Part shown: in pieces, positions 1 through 9,805 of the stretch
How the letters are laid out: every line of letters starts with the position of its first letter
How positions within the stretch are numbered: position 1 is the first letter of the stretch
Assembly: GCF_004923295.1 (NCBI RefSeq)
Contig: NZ_CP039635.1
Location: 1,030,001 to 1,077,500 of the forward strand
From: Azospirillum sp. TSH100
Lineage (GTDB): Bacteria > Pseudomonadota > Alphaproteobacteria > Azospirillales > Azospirillaceae
Length of the DNA stretch: 47,500 nucleotides
Reading direction: 5' to 3'
Position numbers and translations under genes: made by a program
Notes under the pieces: model-generated
What the model was told of the DNA's origin: nothing
Database searches by the model: none
The model's input: the letters and a program-made list of their open reading frames with translations, nothing else

Positions 1-737
<737 letters not shown>

Positions 738-882
738 ACCCCACAAACCGCGCCATGCGCAGCAGCAAGCCTGCTCACAAAACAGCAGCTTGACAGCACG
801 CGCCGCAGTTCGATACTCCTCCCTCACTTGCACTGAACAAGCTACAAGCTTCGGAAAAACAGCGTCGGTCTTGAGCCTGGGT
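738..882 (+). other. 23S-5S internal transcribed spacer
   Basis: This 145-base spacer links the 23S and 5S genes. I looked for a tRNA by cloverleaf arms, T-loop and CCA end and found none. It probably holds only processing stems formed around the 3' end of 23S and the 5' end of 5S. Confidence 0.7.
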
Positions 883-1001
883 GACCTGGTGGTCATGGCG
901 AGGTGTCAAACACCCGATCCCATCCCGAACTCGGCCGTGAAAAGCCTCCGCGCCAATGGTACTGCGTCTTAAGACGTGGGAGAGTAGGTCGCCGCCAGGT
1001 C
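883..1001 (+). rRNA. 5S ribosomal RNA
   Basis: A 119-base segment begins GACCTGGTGGTCATGGCG and ends GTCGCCGCCAGGTC, so its termini pair as the 5S helix I. The internal blocks CACCCGATCCCATCCCGAACTCGG and GGGAGAGTAGGTCGCCGCC are the diagnostic conserved parts of 5S. It lies 145 bases after 23S, the normal place in an rrn operon. No tRNA gene follows it here, whereas many alphaproteobacterial operons have tRNA-fMet at this point. Ends are placed by helix I pairing and may shift by a base or two. Confidence 0.95.
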
Positions 1002-1060
1002 ACTCAGCCTCAAGAGACGCTCAACACAAAGCTCATCCTTGCATCTTCACCCGCCATCCA

Positions 1061-1098
1061 AAACGCCCCGGCCCAAAAAGCCGGGGCGTTTGGCGTTT
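1061..1098 (+). terminator. Rho-independent terminator of the rrn operon
   Basis: A perfect 12-bp stem (AAACGCCCCGGC, 1061-1072, with GCCGGGGCGTTT, 1080-1091) closes a 7-base loop. It is followed by a T-rich run (GTTTCGTATTTTA). It sits 60 bases after 5S on the same strand and should end rRNA transcription. Confidence 0.92.
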
Positions 1099-1107
1099 CG
1101 TATTTTA

Positions 1108-1527
1108 TCATCCGCCGTGGAAGCCGGTCAGCCTCTCTTCGCCGCGACCGATGTCCGGCTTGAACCGCACCCCTTTCGCGGTCTCCACCAGCTGATCGAT
1201 GAATTTGCGGTACTCGTCGGCGGCCTCGCCTGGAGTTTCGCCGGTTGGTTCGACCGAGCCGGAATAGGGATCGGCGGCTTCGGCGGCGCTGTCGTGACTG
1301 CGGAAAGCCGCAACGAAGACGGTGTCTCCCCCAGGGTTTCCTTCCCCGACATGCCGCGTGCTGCGCGAAAGCTCGATCCGCCCGTCGGGATCGGCGGCGG
1401 ACAGGATGGTCACGCCATGAACCGTCGTCGCGTCGCTGCGCGCGTTCGCCGCCGCATCCTGTTCGAAGGCGTACCGGTCATAGGCCCGTTCGAGGCTTGA
1501 GCGGTCATCGATGTTGGCCTCGGCCAT
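1108..1527 (-). CDS. Hypothetical protein, 139 aa
   Basis: I do not recognise this protein. The start at 1527 is chosen because GGGAGA lies at good spacing before this ATG; a longer reading to 1662 has no such site. The product is acidic, Ala/Asp/Glu-rich and soluble, with no signal peptide or membrane segment. It holds a 'TVHGVTILSAADPDGRIEL' stretch (one-strand-like) in the middle and a helical 'DEYRKFIDQLVETAKGVRF' segment near the C-terminus, followed by a Gly-rich end. It is transcribed divergently from the ThDP enzyme gene at 1688, with 160 bases between them that must contain both promoters. Codon use looks like that of its neighbours, so it is probably a real gene, but no function can be stated. 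Confidence 0.7.
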   Translation of the reverse strand: MAEANIDDRSSLERAYDRYAFEQDAAANARSDATTVHGVTILSAADPDGRIELSRSTRHVGEGNPGGDTVFVAAFRSHDSAAEAADPYSGSVEPTGETPGEAADEYRKFIDQLVETAKGVRFKPDIGRGEERLTGFHGG

Positions 1528-1687
1528 CGCGGTCTCCCTGTTGCTGCAAACGATAACGCCCTGCCGGCCGGATCGGTCCGACAGGAGGATGGGCAAAAAA
1601 AACTGCGGCCTCCGGCGAACCGATGGGGCGGCACACAGTTGAAACAGGAACGGCGGTGACATCCGAGCAGAGACAAGAGAGGCGACA

Positions 1688-3487
1688 ATGGCTCCGAACG
1701 TCAGCGACTTTTTCTGGCAGCGGCTCTCCGAGTGGGGCGTGAAGCGGGTCTTCGGCTATCCCGGCGACGGCATCAACGGGCTGGTCGGCGCGCTCGCCCG
1801 TGCCGGCGACCGGTTCGAGTTCATCCAGCCCCGCCACGAGGAGCTGGCGGCCTTCATGGCGACCGCGCATGCCAAATACACCGGCGAGATGGGCGTCTGC
1901 CTCGCCACCTCCGGCCCCGGCGCCATCCACCTGCTGAACGGCCTCTATGACGCGAAGCTCGACCACCAGCCCGTGCTCGCCATCGTCGGCCAGCAGGCGC
2001 TGACGGCACTCGGCGGGCAGTACCAGCAGGAGGTCGACCTCGTCTCCCTCTTCAAGGATGTGGCCGGCGAGTATGTGCAGATGGCCTCCACCCCGGCGCA
2101 GGTGCGGCACATCGTCGACCGCGCGGTGCGCGTCGCCAAGGCCGAGCGGACGGTGACCTGCATCATCATGCCCAACGACCTGCAGGAGATGGACGCGGTG
2201 GAGGCGCCGGCGCGGGCCCACGGCACCATCCATTCCGGCGTCGGCTATTCAGCTCCCGTCGTGCGCCCGGCCGAGGCCGACCTGCGTCGCGCCGCCGATG
2301 TGCTGAATGCCGGCTCCAAGGTGGCGATCCTGGTTGGCGCCGGCGCGCTGAACGCCACCGACGAGGTGATCGGGATCGCCGACATCCTGGGGGCCGGCGT
2401 CGCCAAGGCGCTGCTCGGCAAGGCGGCGCTGCCCGACGACCTGCCCTTCGTCACCGGCTCCATCGGCCTGCTCGGCACCCGGCCGAGCTACGAGATGATG
2501 GTGAACTGCGACACGCTGCTGATGATCGGCTCCGGCTTCCCCTATTCGGAGTTCCTGCCCAAGGAGGGGCAGGCGCGCGGCGTACAGATCGACATCGACC
2601 CGAAGATGCTGAGCATCCGCTATCCGATGGAGGTGAACCTCGTCGGCGACAGCGCCGGCACGTTGCGCGAGCTGATCCCGTTGCTCGAACGCAAGCAGGA
2701 CCGGTCCTGGCGCGAGTGGATCGAGACGGGTGTCGCCGAGTGGTGGCAGGTGCTGGAAGCCCGCGCCATGAACGATGCCACGCCGCTGAACCCGCAGCGT
2801 GTCTTCTGGGAACTGTCGCCACGGTTGCCGGATGACGTGGTGATTGCCTGCGACACCGGGTCGGGCACCAACTGGTATGCCCGCGACATCAAGATCCGCC
2901 GCGGCATGAAGGCGACGCTGTGCGGCGGCCTCGCCACCATGGGGCCGGGCATGCCATACGCCCTGGCCGCCAAATTCGCCCATCCGGACCGCCCGGTGCT
3001 GGCCATCGTCGGCGACGGCGCCATGCAGATGAACGGCATGAACGCGCTGATCACGCTGTCCAAATACTGGAAGCGGTGGAGCGACCCGCGCTTCGTCGTG
3101 CTGGTGCTGAACAACCGCGATCTCAATCAGGTGACCTGGGAGATGCGCGCCCAGAACGGTGATCCGAAATTCGAGGGCTCGCAGGAGCTTCCCGATTTCC
3201 CCTATGCCCGCTATGCCGAGCTGCTCGGTTTCAAGGGCCTGTTCGTCGACAAGCCTGAAGACCTCGCCGGTGTCTGGGACGAGGCGATGGCGACCCGGGG
3301 CCCGGTGCTTGTCGAGGCCTACACCGATCCCAACGTCCCGCCGTTGCCGCCGCACATCACGCTGAAGAACGCCGCGGCGATGATGGCGACGCTGGCCAAG
3401 GGCGATCCGGAGGCTTGGGACATGTTGAAGGACACCGCCAAGGACCTCGTCCAGAGCTACCTGCCGCATGGAGGGAAGAAGCGCTGA
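1688..3487 (+). CDS. ThDP-dependent 2-oxoacid enzyme, pyruvate oxidase/acetolactate synthase-like
   Basis: A 599-residue member of the pyruvate oxidase/acetolactate synthase superfamily. Seen: the N-terminal pyrimidine-binding domain (about 1-180) with the catalytic Glu in RHEE (Glu51); a central nucleotide-fold domain (about 190-330); and a C-terminal pyrophosphate-binding domain with the ThDP/Mg motif GDG at 442-444 running to NN at 475-476. FAD use, as in PoxB, is possible through the central domain but cannot be proven from motifs. Such enzymes decarboxylate pyruvate or a related 2-oxoacid in the cytoplasm. AGAGAGG precedes the start. No small regulatory subunit (IlvH) is adjacent, which argues against a biosynthetic acetolactate synthase. 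It is a single gene, convergent with kdpE, with 54 bases between the two. The exact substrate is unknown. Confidence 0.9.
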   Translation: MAPNVSDFFWQRLSEWGVKRVFGYPGDGINGLVGALARAGDRFEFIQPRHEELAAFMATAHAKYTGEMGVCLATSGPGAIHLLNGLYDAKLDHQPVLAIVGQQALTALGGQYQQEVDLVSLFKDVAGEYVQMASTPAQVRHIVDRAVRVAKAERTVTCIIMPNDLQEMDAVEAPARAHGTIHSGVGYSAPVVRPAEADLRRAADVLNAGSKVAILVGAGALNATDEVIGIADILGAGVAKALLGKAALPDDLPFVTGSIGLLGTRPSYEMMVNCDTLLMIGSGFPYSEFLPKEGQARGVQIDIDPKMLSIRYPMEVNLVGDSAGTLRELIPLLERKQDRSWREWIETGVAEWWQVLEARAMNDATPLNPQRVFWELSPRLPDDVVIACDTGSGTNWYARDIKIRRGMKATLCGGLATMGPGMPYALAAKFAHPDRPVLAIVGDGAMQMNGMNALITLSKYWKRWSDPRFVVLVLNNRDLNQVTWEMRAQNGDPKFEGSQELPDFPYARYAELLGFKGLFVDKPEDLAGVWDEAMATRGPVLVEAYTDPNVPPLPPHITLKNAAAMMATLAKGDPEAWDMLKDTAKDLVQSYLPHGGKKR

Positions 3488-3541
3488 CGATCGTCGCGGC
3501 CTGGCGGAGTTTTGGAGGAGGAGAGGCGCCATCACTCTCCT

Positions 3542-4258
3542 TCACTCCACCCCCGTCCTGAACCGGTACCCCACCCCCGGTTCCGTCACGATCAGCGCCG
3601 GCAGGTTGGGGTCGGCCTCCAGCTTCTGGCGAAGCTGCTTCACATAGACCCGCAAATAGGCGGTGTCATGCACATGGGCCGGCCCCCAGACCTCGCGCAG
3701 CAGGTCGGTGTGGGTCAGCACATGGTCGGCATGGCGGGCCAGCATCGCCAGCAGCTCGTACTCCTTGCGCGACAAATGGAGCTCGTCGCCATCGCGTTCC
3801 ACCACCCGGCGGGCGAGGTCGATGGTGATCGGGCCGGCCGTGATGAGGGTGGCCGGCTCCGCGTCGGCCGGACGTTGGCGCAGGACGGCGCGCACACGGG
3901 CCATCAACTCGCCGACGCCGAAGGGTTTCACCACGTAATCGACGGCGCCGCGGTCCAGGGCCTCCACCTTGTCATATTCCTGGGCGCGCACCGACAGCAC
4001 GATGATCGGCACCGTCGAGGTCTGGCGCAGCGCGCTGATCACCTCCTGGCCGTCGAGGTCGGGCAGGCCGAGGTCGAGGATCACCAGATCGGGCCGCTGG
4101 CCGGCACAGGCCTCGACCCCCTCGCGTCCGCTTTCCGCCTCCACCACCCCATAGCCGTTGGCCGACAGGCTGATGCGCAGGAACTTGCGGATCTGCGGCT
4201 CGTCATCGATGACCAGGATTTTCGCCGCCGGACTCTTCGCAGCCAGACTCTTCGCCAC
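3542..4258 (-). CDS. kdpE: KdpE, OmpR-type response regulator of potassium uptake
   Basis: A 238-residue two-domain regulator. The receiver has the acidic pair D18/D19, phospho-acceptor D62 in LVILDLGLPD and K111 in VVKPFG. The C-terminal winged helix carries the typical LSRKEYELLAML and HTDLLREVWG segments and ends GVGYRFR. The start is a GTG at 4258 with GGAGA upstream; no ATG is available, and longer readings only run into the kdpD frame. It overlaps the 3' end of kdpD by 56 bases. This overlap contains a 15-bp tandem duplication that lengthens the N-terminus of KdpE with KSLAAKSPAAK. When phosphorylated by KdpD it activates kdpFABC. It is the last gene of the operon. Confidence 0.95.
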   Translation of the reverse strand: MAKSLAAKSPAAKILVIDDEPQIRKFLRISLSANGYGVVEAESGREGVEACAGQRPDLVILDLGLPDLDGQEVISALRQTSTVPIIVLSVRAQEYDKVEALDRGAVDYVVKPFGVGELMARVRAVLRQRPADAEPATLITAGPITIDLARRVVERDGDELHLSRKEYELLAMLARHADHVLTHTDLLREVWGPAHVHDTAYLRVYVKQLRQKLEADPNLPALIVTEPGVGYRFRTGVE

Positions 4259-6989
4259 TCGCGCTGTCTCCTTCGATGTCGGCGATCTCCGGCCCGGCCG
4301 GGACCGGCAGCTGGAGGACGATGCAGGTGCCCATACCGTGATTGGTGGCCCCGTCGTGCCCGGGCAGCGCCCGGATGCTGCCGCCATGCGCCTCCACGAT
4401 ACCACGGCAGATGGCGAGGCCAAGGCCGGTCCCGGCGCTCTGCGTGTCGCCGGCCTCCACGCGATAGAACATGTCGAAGATGCGTTCGCGGTCGGCCTCC
4501 GGAATCCCCGGTCCGCGGTCGCACAGCTCGACCCGCACCTCCGCGTCACGGCAGCGGGCGGCGATGGTGATCGGGCTGCCCTCGGGCGAGTATTTGCAGG
4601 CGTTGTCGATCAGGTTGAAGAACACCTGTCCGACCAGCACCGGGTCGAGCCGCAGCAGCGGCAGCCCCGGCTCCAGCTCCAGCCGCAGCGGACGGTCGCC
4701 CAGCATGCGCTTCGCCCGCTCCAGCGCCGCCGCGATCACGTCGGAAAGCTCGACCCAATCGGTGCGCGGCTTCAGCGTGCCTGATCCGATCCGCGTCATG
4801 TCCAGCAGGTTCTGCACGAAGCGGTTCAGCCGTTCCGCTTCCTCCTGGATGGTCTGCACCAGCTCCGCCCGTTCCGGCGGGGCCAGCGTCTCGCCATAGC
4901 TGGTCAGGCTGGACGAGGCGCCGAGGATGGAGACCAGCGGCGTGCGCAGATCGTGCGACAGCGAGGAGAGCAGTGCCGAGCGCAGCCGCTCGGTCTCGGC
5001 GGCGACGCGGGCCGTCTCGATGTCGGCGACCAGGGCGGTGCGTTCGATGGCGACCGCGGCCTGATCGGCCAGCGTGTCGAGAAGCCGGCCCTGCTCCGGC
5101 GACAGCAATTGCTGCCCCGCCATGGCCTGTCCCTGCATCGCCTGCACGCCCAGCACGCCGATCGGACCGCGCCCGGTGCGCAGCGGCAGGAACAGCCAGT
5201 CGGCGGCGGGCAGGGTGGTGGAGCCGCGGCCGGCGGTCTTGCCGTTCTCCCAGGACCAGCGGGCCGCCGCCATCGACTTCTCGTCAAGCGTATCCTCGGG
5301 CGGATAGCCGGCGGCGACCTCCAGTCGGCCGTCGCGCGGCAGCAGCACCAGCGAGCGGCCGTTCATGGTGGCGGCGACATGGTGCACCACAGCCCACAGC
5401 ACGTCGTCCAGCCCGACCGCCGCCGAGACGCGGCGGTTGAAGTCGTAGAGGTTCGCTGTGCGCCGGGCGCTCAGCCGCGTCGTCTCCACCTGGGCGCGGA
5501 CGCGGGCGGCGAGGTTGGAGGTGATGACCGCCGCCACCAGGAAGAAGAACACCGTCATGATGTTCTGCACGTCGGTGATGGCGAAGGTGTATTTCGGCTC
5601 GGTGAACAGGAAGTTGAAGGTGAGGAAGCTCAGCACCGACGCATAGATCGACGGCGCCAGCCCGTAGCGGATCGCCACCAGCAGCACGCCGACCAGATAG
5701 GCGACGGAGATGTTGGGAAGCGGCAGCCACACATCGATCAGCAGCCCGACCGCGGTGGCCGCGGCGACGGTCAGCGTCGCCACGATGTAGGCCGGCCAGT
5801 CGAGCACGGGGGAGGGCGCCCGCGTCTCCAGGCTGCGCGCCGGCCGCTCCTCCTCGCCGGCCACCACCATCACGTCGAAATCCTCGTCGCGGGCCAGCAG
5901 GTCGGTGGTGACCGACTGGTGCAGCACGCGCAGCCGGCGCCGGGGATGGGCGCGGCCGACGATGATCTGGCTGACGTTGCGGGCGCGGGCGAAGGCCAGG
6001 ATTTCCGCCGCCGCCCGCTCGCCCTGGACCACCGCCGTCTCGCCGCCCAGCTGTTCGGCCAGCCGCAGCGCCTGGGCGATGCAGTCCTTGTCCTCCTCCG
6101 ACAGGGAATGGTGGCGGTGCGTCTCGACATAAAGAGCCACCCAAGGGGCGTCTCGCCGCTCCGCCGCGCGCTTGGCGGTGCGCACCAGCCGCAGGGCCTG
6201 CGGTCCGTCGCCGATGCACACCAGGATGCGCTCGCGCGTCGGCCAGGGGCCGGCGATGGCGTGGGTGCGCATGTAGCGCAGCATCTGCGCGTCCACCCGC
6301 TCCGCCGCCTGCCGCAGCGCCATCTCGCGCAGCGCGGTCAGCGTTCCGGCGGAAAAGAAATGGTCGGCGGCGCGTTTCGCCTGTTCGGGCACATAGACCT
6401 TGCCCTCCTGCAGGCGGCGGATCAGCTCCCGCGGCGGCAGGTCGATCAGCGCGATCTCGTCGGCCCGCTGCAACACGCTGTCCGGCAGCGTCTCGCGCAC
6501 CTTGATGCCGGAGATGCGCTCGACGACGTCGTTCAGGCTTTCCAGATGCTGGACGTTCAGCGTGGAACAGACATCGATGCCGGCATCGAGGATCTCCTCC
6601 ACATCCTGCCAGCGCTTGACGTGGCGGCTGCCGGGGATGTTGGTGTGGGCCAACTCGTCGACCAGCACCAGCTTCGGCCTGCGGGCCAGGATGGCGTCCA
6701 GGTCCATTTCCTGGAATGCCCGCCCGCGATAGTCGATCCGCCGCCGCGGCAGGATGTCCAGTCCGTCCAGCAGCGCTTCGGTGTCGCGGCGCCCGTGGGT
6801 CTCGACCACGCCGACGACCACCCCGGTGCCGTCGCGCATCCGGGCGCGGGCATCCTCCAGCATCGCATAGGTCTTGCCGACCCCGGGGGCGGCGCCGAGG
6901 AAGATCTTCAGCCGCCCGCGGCGCTCGCGGTTGGCTTCCTCCAGCAGCGCGTCGGGCGACGGGCGGTCGTCGGTGTCCGGGTCGGCCAT
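4203..6989 (-). CDS. kdpD: KdpD, potassium/turgor sensor histidine kinase
   Basis: 928 residues in the full KdpD architecture. The N-terminal KdpD domain (about 22-230) has the P-loop GAAPGVGKT (32-40) and a VDELAHTN motif. A universal-stress-protein-like domain (about 250-370) follows, then four close membrane spans (about 395-500), a GAF domain (about 520-650), the dimerisation domain with phospho-acceptor His679 in SHDLRTPL, and the ATPase with N, G1 (DRGPGIP) and G2 (GTGLGLAI) boxes. It senses low external potassium and drives KdpE. The start ATG shares its A with the stop of a nine-codon leader ORF, and no clear ribosome site lies directly before it, so translation may depend on coupling. 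The C-terminal tail is an odd Glu/Ser/Gly-rich stretch produced by the tandem duplication shared with kdpE. Confidence 0.97.
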   Translation of the reverse strand: MADPDTDDRPSPDALLEEANRERRGRLKIFLGAAPGVGKTYAMLEDARARMRDGTGVVVGVVETHGRRDTEALLDGLDILPRRRIDYRGRAFQEMDLDAILARRPKLVLVDELAHTNIPGSRHVKRWQDVEEILDAGIDVCSTLNVQHLESLNDVVERISGIKVRETLPDSVLQRADEIALIDLPPRELIRRLQEGKVYVPEQAKRAADHFFSAGTLTALREMALRQAAERVDAQMLRYMRTHAIAGPWPTRERILVCIGDGPQALRLVRTAKRAAERRDAPWVALYVETHRHHSLSEEDKDCIAQALRLAEQLGGETAVVQGERAAAEILAFARARNVSQIIVGRAHPRRRLRVLHQSVTTDLLARDEDFDVMVVAGEEERPARSLETRAPSPVLDWPAYIVATLTVAAATAVGLLIDVWLPLPNISVAYLVGVLLVAIRYGLAPSIYASVLSFLTFNFLFTEPKYTFAITDVQNIMTVFFFLVAAVITSNLAARVRAQVETTRLSARRTANLYDFNRRVSAAVGLDDVLWAVVHHVAATMNGRSLVLLPRDGRLEVAAGYPPEDTLDEKSMAAARWSWENGKTAGRGSTTLPAADWLFLPLRTGRGPIGVLGVQAMQGQAMAGQQLLSPEQGRLLDTLADQAAVAIERTALVADIETARVAAETERLRSALLSSLSHDLRTPLVSILGASSSLTSYGETLAPPERAELVQTIQEEAERLNRFVQNLLDMTRIGSGTLKPRTDWVELSDVIAAALERAKRMLGDRPLRLELEPGLPLLRLDPVLVGQVFFNLIDNACKYSPEGSPITIAARCRDAEVRVELCDRGPGIPEADRERIFDMFYRVEAGDTQSAGTGLGLAICRGIVEAHGGSIRALPGHDGATNHGMGTCIVLQLPVPAGPEIADIEGDSASGEESGCEESGGENPGHR

Positions 6990-7018
6990 CAGCGTGCCGG
7001 TGCGCTGGATGTGGTCAT
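6989..7018 (-). CDS. Nine-codon leader ORF coupled to kdpD
   Basis: An ATG at 7018 is preceded by GAGAGG at good spacing and opens a frame of nine codons (MTTSSAPAR) ending in TGA. The last base of that stop is the first base of the kdpD ATG (TGATG). kdpD itself has no convincing ribosome site, so ribosomes finishing this mini-ORF could reinitiate at kdpD. The arrangement is seen directly; its role is inference. The alternative is that it is a chance frame. Confidence 0.45.
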   Translation of the reverse strand: MTTSSAPAR

Positions 7019-7082
7019 GGTGAACCTCTCAGGGGCGGAGCAGGGTGGCGGCATCGCTGCGCGGCGTCAACGGATGGGAGGC

Positions 7083-7109
7083 CTCCCTCTCCCTGATCGG
7101 GAGAGGGAG
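7083..7109. repeat. Perfect inverted repeat between kdpC and kdpD
   Basis: The arms CTCCCTCTCCC (7083-7093) and GGGAGAGGGAG (7099-7109) form an 11-bp perfect stem with loop TGATC. No T-tract follows on the minus strand, so it is not a classical terminator. It could act as a transcript-stability or processing element that lowers kdpDE expression relative to kdpFABC. Its C/T-G/A composition resembles the halves of the larger palindromic repeats at 19806 and 28185. Confidence 0.7.
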
Positions 7110-7132
7110 AGCTTCGGTGCGTCAAGGCACGC

Positions 7133-7714
7133 TCACCGCCCCAACGGCATCCTCTCGTCCAGCGCCAGGTTCAGCAGCAGCACATTCACCCGCGGCTCGC
7201 CGAACAACCCCAGTTGCCGGCCTTCGGTGAACTCCGCCACCAGGGCGCGGACCTGGTCCGCCGGGACGTTGCGGGCCTTGGCGACGCGCTCCACCTGGAA
7301 GGCGGCACCGGCCGGCGAGATGTGCGGGTCGAGGCCGCTGGCCGACGCGGTGGCGAGGTCGGCCGGAACCGGACCCTGCGCATCGGGATTCTCCGCCTGC
7401 AACTGCGCCACCGTCTTGCCCAGCGCGTCCACCAACGCCTTGTTGGTGGCGCCCAGGTTGCTGGCGCCGCTGCCGCTGGCGTCATAGCCCTGACCGGCGG
7501 CCGACGGGCGCGGGTGGAAATAGGCCGCCCCGGCAAAGGACTGCCCGATGAGGGACGAGCCGACGACCGTGCCGTTGCGCTCGATCAGGCTGCCGGCGGC
7601 CTGCGCCGGAAACAGCACCCGCGCGGCGCCGGTGATCGCCAGCGGGTAGAGAAGGCCGGTCAGCACCGTCATCACGACGATGAGGACGAAGGCCGGGCGA
7701 AGTTCCCTGGTCAT
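7133..7714 (-). CDS. kdpC: KdpC, accessory subunit of the K+-transporting ATPase
   Basis: 193 residues, the usual KdpC length. One N-terminal membrane span (about 7-30, LRPAFVLIVVMTVLTGLLYPL) is followed by a periplasmic domain. Family motifs seen include GSSLIGQSF, YFHPRPSA, SGASNLGATN, SGLDPHISPAGA and GEPRVNVLLLNLAL. KdpC holds the P-type ATPase KdpB to the KdpA channel-like subunit and raises ATP affinity. GAGGAG precedes the ATG. It follows kdpB by 13 bases, and a hairpin lies between its end and kdpD. Confidence 0.97.
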   Translation of the reverse strand: MTRELRPAFVLIVVMTVLTGLLYPLAITGAARVLFPAQAAGSLIERNGTVVGSSLIGQSFAGAAYFHPRPSAAGQGYDASGSGASNLGATNKALVDALGKTVAQLQAENPDAQGPVPADLATASASGLDPHISPAGAAFQVERVAKARNVPADQVRALVAEFTEGRQLGLFGEPRVNVLLLNLALDERMPLGR

Positions 7715-7727
7715 GCGATGAGACTCC

Positions 7728-9803
7728 TCACACGAGGCCGAGCGTGGTGACGGCGATGTCGATCAGCTTGATGCCGACGAAGGGCACCGCCAGACCGCCC
7801 AGGCCATAGATCAGCAGGTTGCGCCGCAGCAGGCTGGCCGCGTCGGCCGGGCGATAGGCCACACCCTTCAGCGCCAGCGGGATCAGCGCGACGATGATCA
7901 GCGCGTTGAAGATGATGGCCGACAGGATGGCGCTCTGCGGGCTGGCAAGCCCCATGACGTTCAGCGCCTGCAGCTGCGGATAGGCGGCGATGAACAGCGC
8001 CGGGATGATGGCGAAATATTTCGCCACGTCGTTGGCGATCGAGAAGGTGGTCAGCGCGCCGCGGCTCATCAGCAGCTGCTTGCCGATCATGACGATCTCG
8101 ATCAGCTTGGTCGGGTCGCTCTCCAGATCGACCATGTTGCCGGCTTCGCGCGCCGCCTGGGTGCCGGTGTTCATGGCGACGCCGACATCCGCCTGGGCCA
8201 GCGCCGGCGCGTCGTTGGAGCCGTCGCCGCACATGGCGACCAGCCGCCCTTCCGCCTGAAAGGCGCGGATCAGCTCAAGCTTCCTTTCCGGCGTCGCCTC
8301 GGCCAGGAAATCGTCGACCCCGGCCTCGGCGGCGATGGCGGCTGCGGTCAGCGGGTTGTCGCCGGTGACCATCACCGTCTTGATGCCCATGCTGCGCAGG
8401 GTCTGGAAGCGCTCGCGGATGGCGGGCTTGACGATGTCCTTCAGATAGACGACGCCCATCGCGCGGCCATCGCGCGCCACCACCAGCGGCGTGCCGCCGG
8501 CCTTGGCGACCCGCTCCACCGCCAGCGTCAGGTCGCGGCCTGCGCCGCCGATCATCGAGACGATCGTGTCGGGCGCACCCTTGCGGATCCGTGTTCCCAC
8601 CCCGGCGATGCCCAGTCCGGCGACATCCACCCCGCTCATCCGTGTCTGGGCGGTGAAGGGGATGAAGGTCAACCCGCCGCGATCCAGCGCCGCCGGGTCG
8701 AAGCCGAAGCGCTGCTGGGCCAGCGCGACGATGGACTTGCCTTCCGGCGTGTCGTCGGCCAGCGAGGAGAGGAAGGCGGTTTCGGCAAGCTCGCGCTCGG
8801 CGACGCCGCCGACCGGGATGAACTCCGCCGCCTGCCGGTTGCCCAGCGTGATGGTGCCGGTCTTGTCGAGCAGCAGCACGTCGACGTCGCCCGCCGCCTC
8901 CACCGCGCGGCCGGACTTGGCGATGACGCTGAAACGGACGAGGCGATCCATGCCGGCGATGCCGATGGCGGACAGCAGGCCGCCGATGGTCGTCGGGATC
9001 AGCGTCACCAGCAGGGCGATCAGGAACACCACCGGGATGGCCGCGCCGGAATAGGCGGCGAAGGCCGGCAGCGTCATCACCACCAGCAGGAAGATGATCG
9101 ACATGCCCGCCAGCAGGATGTTCAGCGCGATCTCGTTGGGCGTCTTCTGCCGCTTGGCGCCCTCCACCAGCGCGATCATGCGGTCGAGGAAGCTTTCGCC
9201 CGGATTGGCGGTGATGCGGACGACGATGCGGTCCGACACCACCCGCGTGCCGCCGGTGACGGCCGAGCGGTCGCCGCCTGATTCGCGGATGACGGGGGCG
9301 GATTCGCCGGTGATGGCGCTTTCGTCCACCGTGGCGATGCCGGACACCACGTCGCCATCGCCGGGGATCACGTCGCCCGCCTCGACCAGCACGAGATCGC
9401 CGGCGCGCAGGCTGGCCGCCGGCACCGCCTGATGGGTCGTGGCGTCGATGGCGGCCAGCTTCCTCGCGGCCGTTTCGGTCTTGGTCCTGCGCAGGCTGGC
9501 GGCCTGGGCCTTGCCGCGCCCCTCGGCGACGGCCTCGGCAAAATTGGCGAACAGCACGGTGAACCACAGCCATGCCGCGATCTGGCCGGCAACACCGATA
9601 CCGGTGCCGCCATGCCCGAACCCGGCGAGGTCGCGCAGGACCAGCAGGGTGGACAGCGCCGCCACCACGGCGGTGACGAAGATCACGGGATTCCGGACCA
9701 GTTCGCGCGGGTCCAGCTTGCGGACGGCGACACCGGCCGCCTGGACGGCGATCTTCACGTCGAACAGGGAACTCTCCGAAGTGCGGTGCATCATCGGTGG
9801 CAT
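7728..9803 (-). CDS. kdpB: KdpB, P-type ATPase subunit of the high-affinity K+ pump
   Basis: 691 residues with the P-type ATPase signature DKTGTIT (phosphorylated Asp313), the actuator loop TGES, and [19 protein letters not shown] in the P-domain. Membrane spans lie at the N-terminus (about 37-85), around 220-280 and in the C-terminal quarter. It hydrolyses ATP in the cytoplasm to drive K+ import through KdpA. The first ATG (9803) lies 2 bases after the kdpA stop but has poor ribosome-site spacing. The ATG at 9794, with GAGG nine bases before it, is an equally good start (688 residues). Nothing essential appears to be missing. Confidence 0.98.
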   Translation of the reverse strand: MPPMMHRTSESSLFDVKIAVQAAGVAVRKLDPRELVRNPVIFVTAVVAALSTLLVLRDLAGFGHGGTGIGVAGQIAAWLWFTVLFANFAEAVAEGRGKAQAASLRRTKTETAARKLAAIDATTHQAVPAASLRAGDLVLVEAGDVIPGDGDVVSGIATVDESAITGESAPVIRESGGDRSAVTGGTRVVSDRIVVRITANPGESFLDRMIALVEGAKRQKTPNEIALNILLAGMSIIFLLVVMTLPAFAAYSGAAIPVVFLIALLVTLIPTTIGGLLSAIGIAGMDRLVRFSVIAKSGRAVEAAGDVDVLLLDKTGTITLGNRQAAEFIPVGGVAERELAETAFLSSLADDTPEGKSIVALAQQRFGFDPAALDRGGLTFIPFTAQTRMSGVDVAGLGIAGVGTRIRKGAPDTIVSMIGGAGRDLTLAVERVAKAGGTPLVVARDGRAMGVVYLKDIVKPAIRERFQTLRSMGIKTVMVTGDNPLTAAAIAAEAGVDDFLAEATPERKLELIRAFQAEGRLVAMCGDGSNDAPALAQADVGVAMNTGTQAAREAGNMVDLESDPTKLIEIVMIGKQLLMSRGALTTFSIANDVAKYFAIIPALFIAAYPQLQALNVMGLASPQSAILSAIIFNALIIVALIPLALKGVAYRPADAASLLRRNLLIYGLGGLAVPFVGIKLIDIAVTTLGLV

Positions 9804-9805
9804 CC

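Noticed and set aside
4953..7487. 844-codon plus-strand frame opposite kdpD and kdpC
   Set aside because: It is an antisense shadow rich in His/Arg/Gly; KdpD is unambiguous on the other strand.
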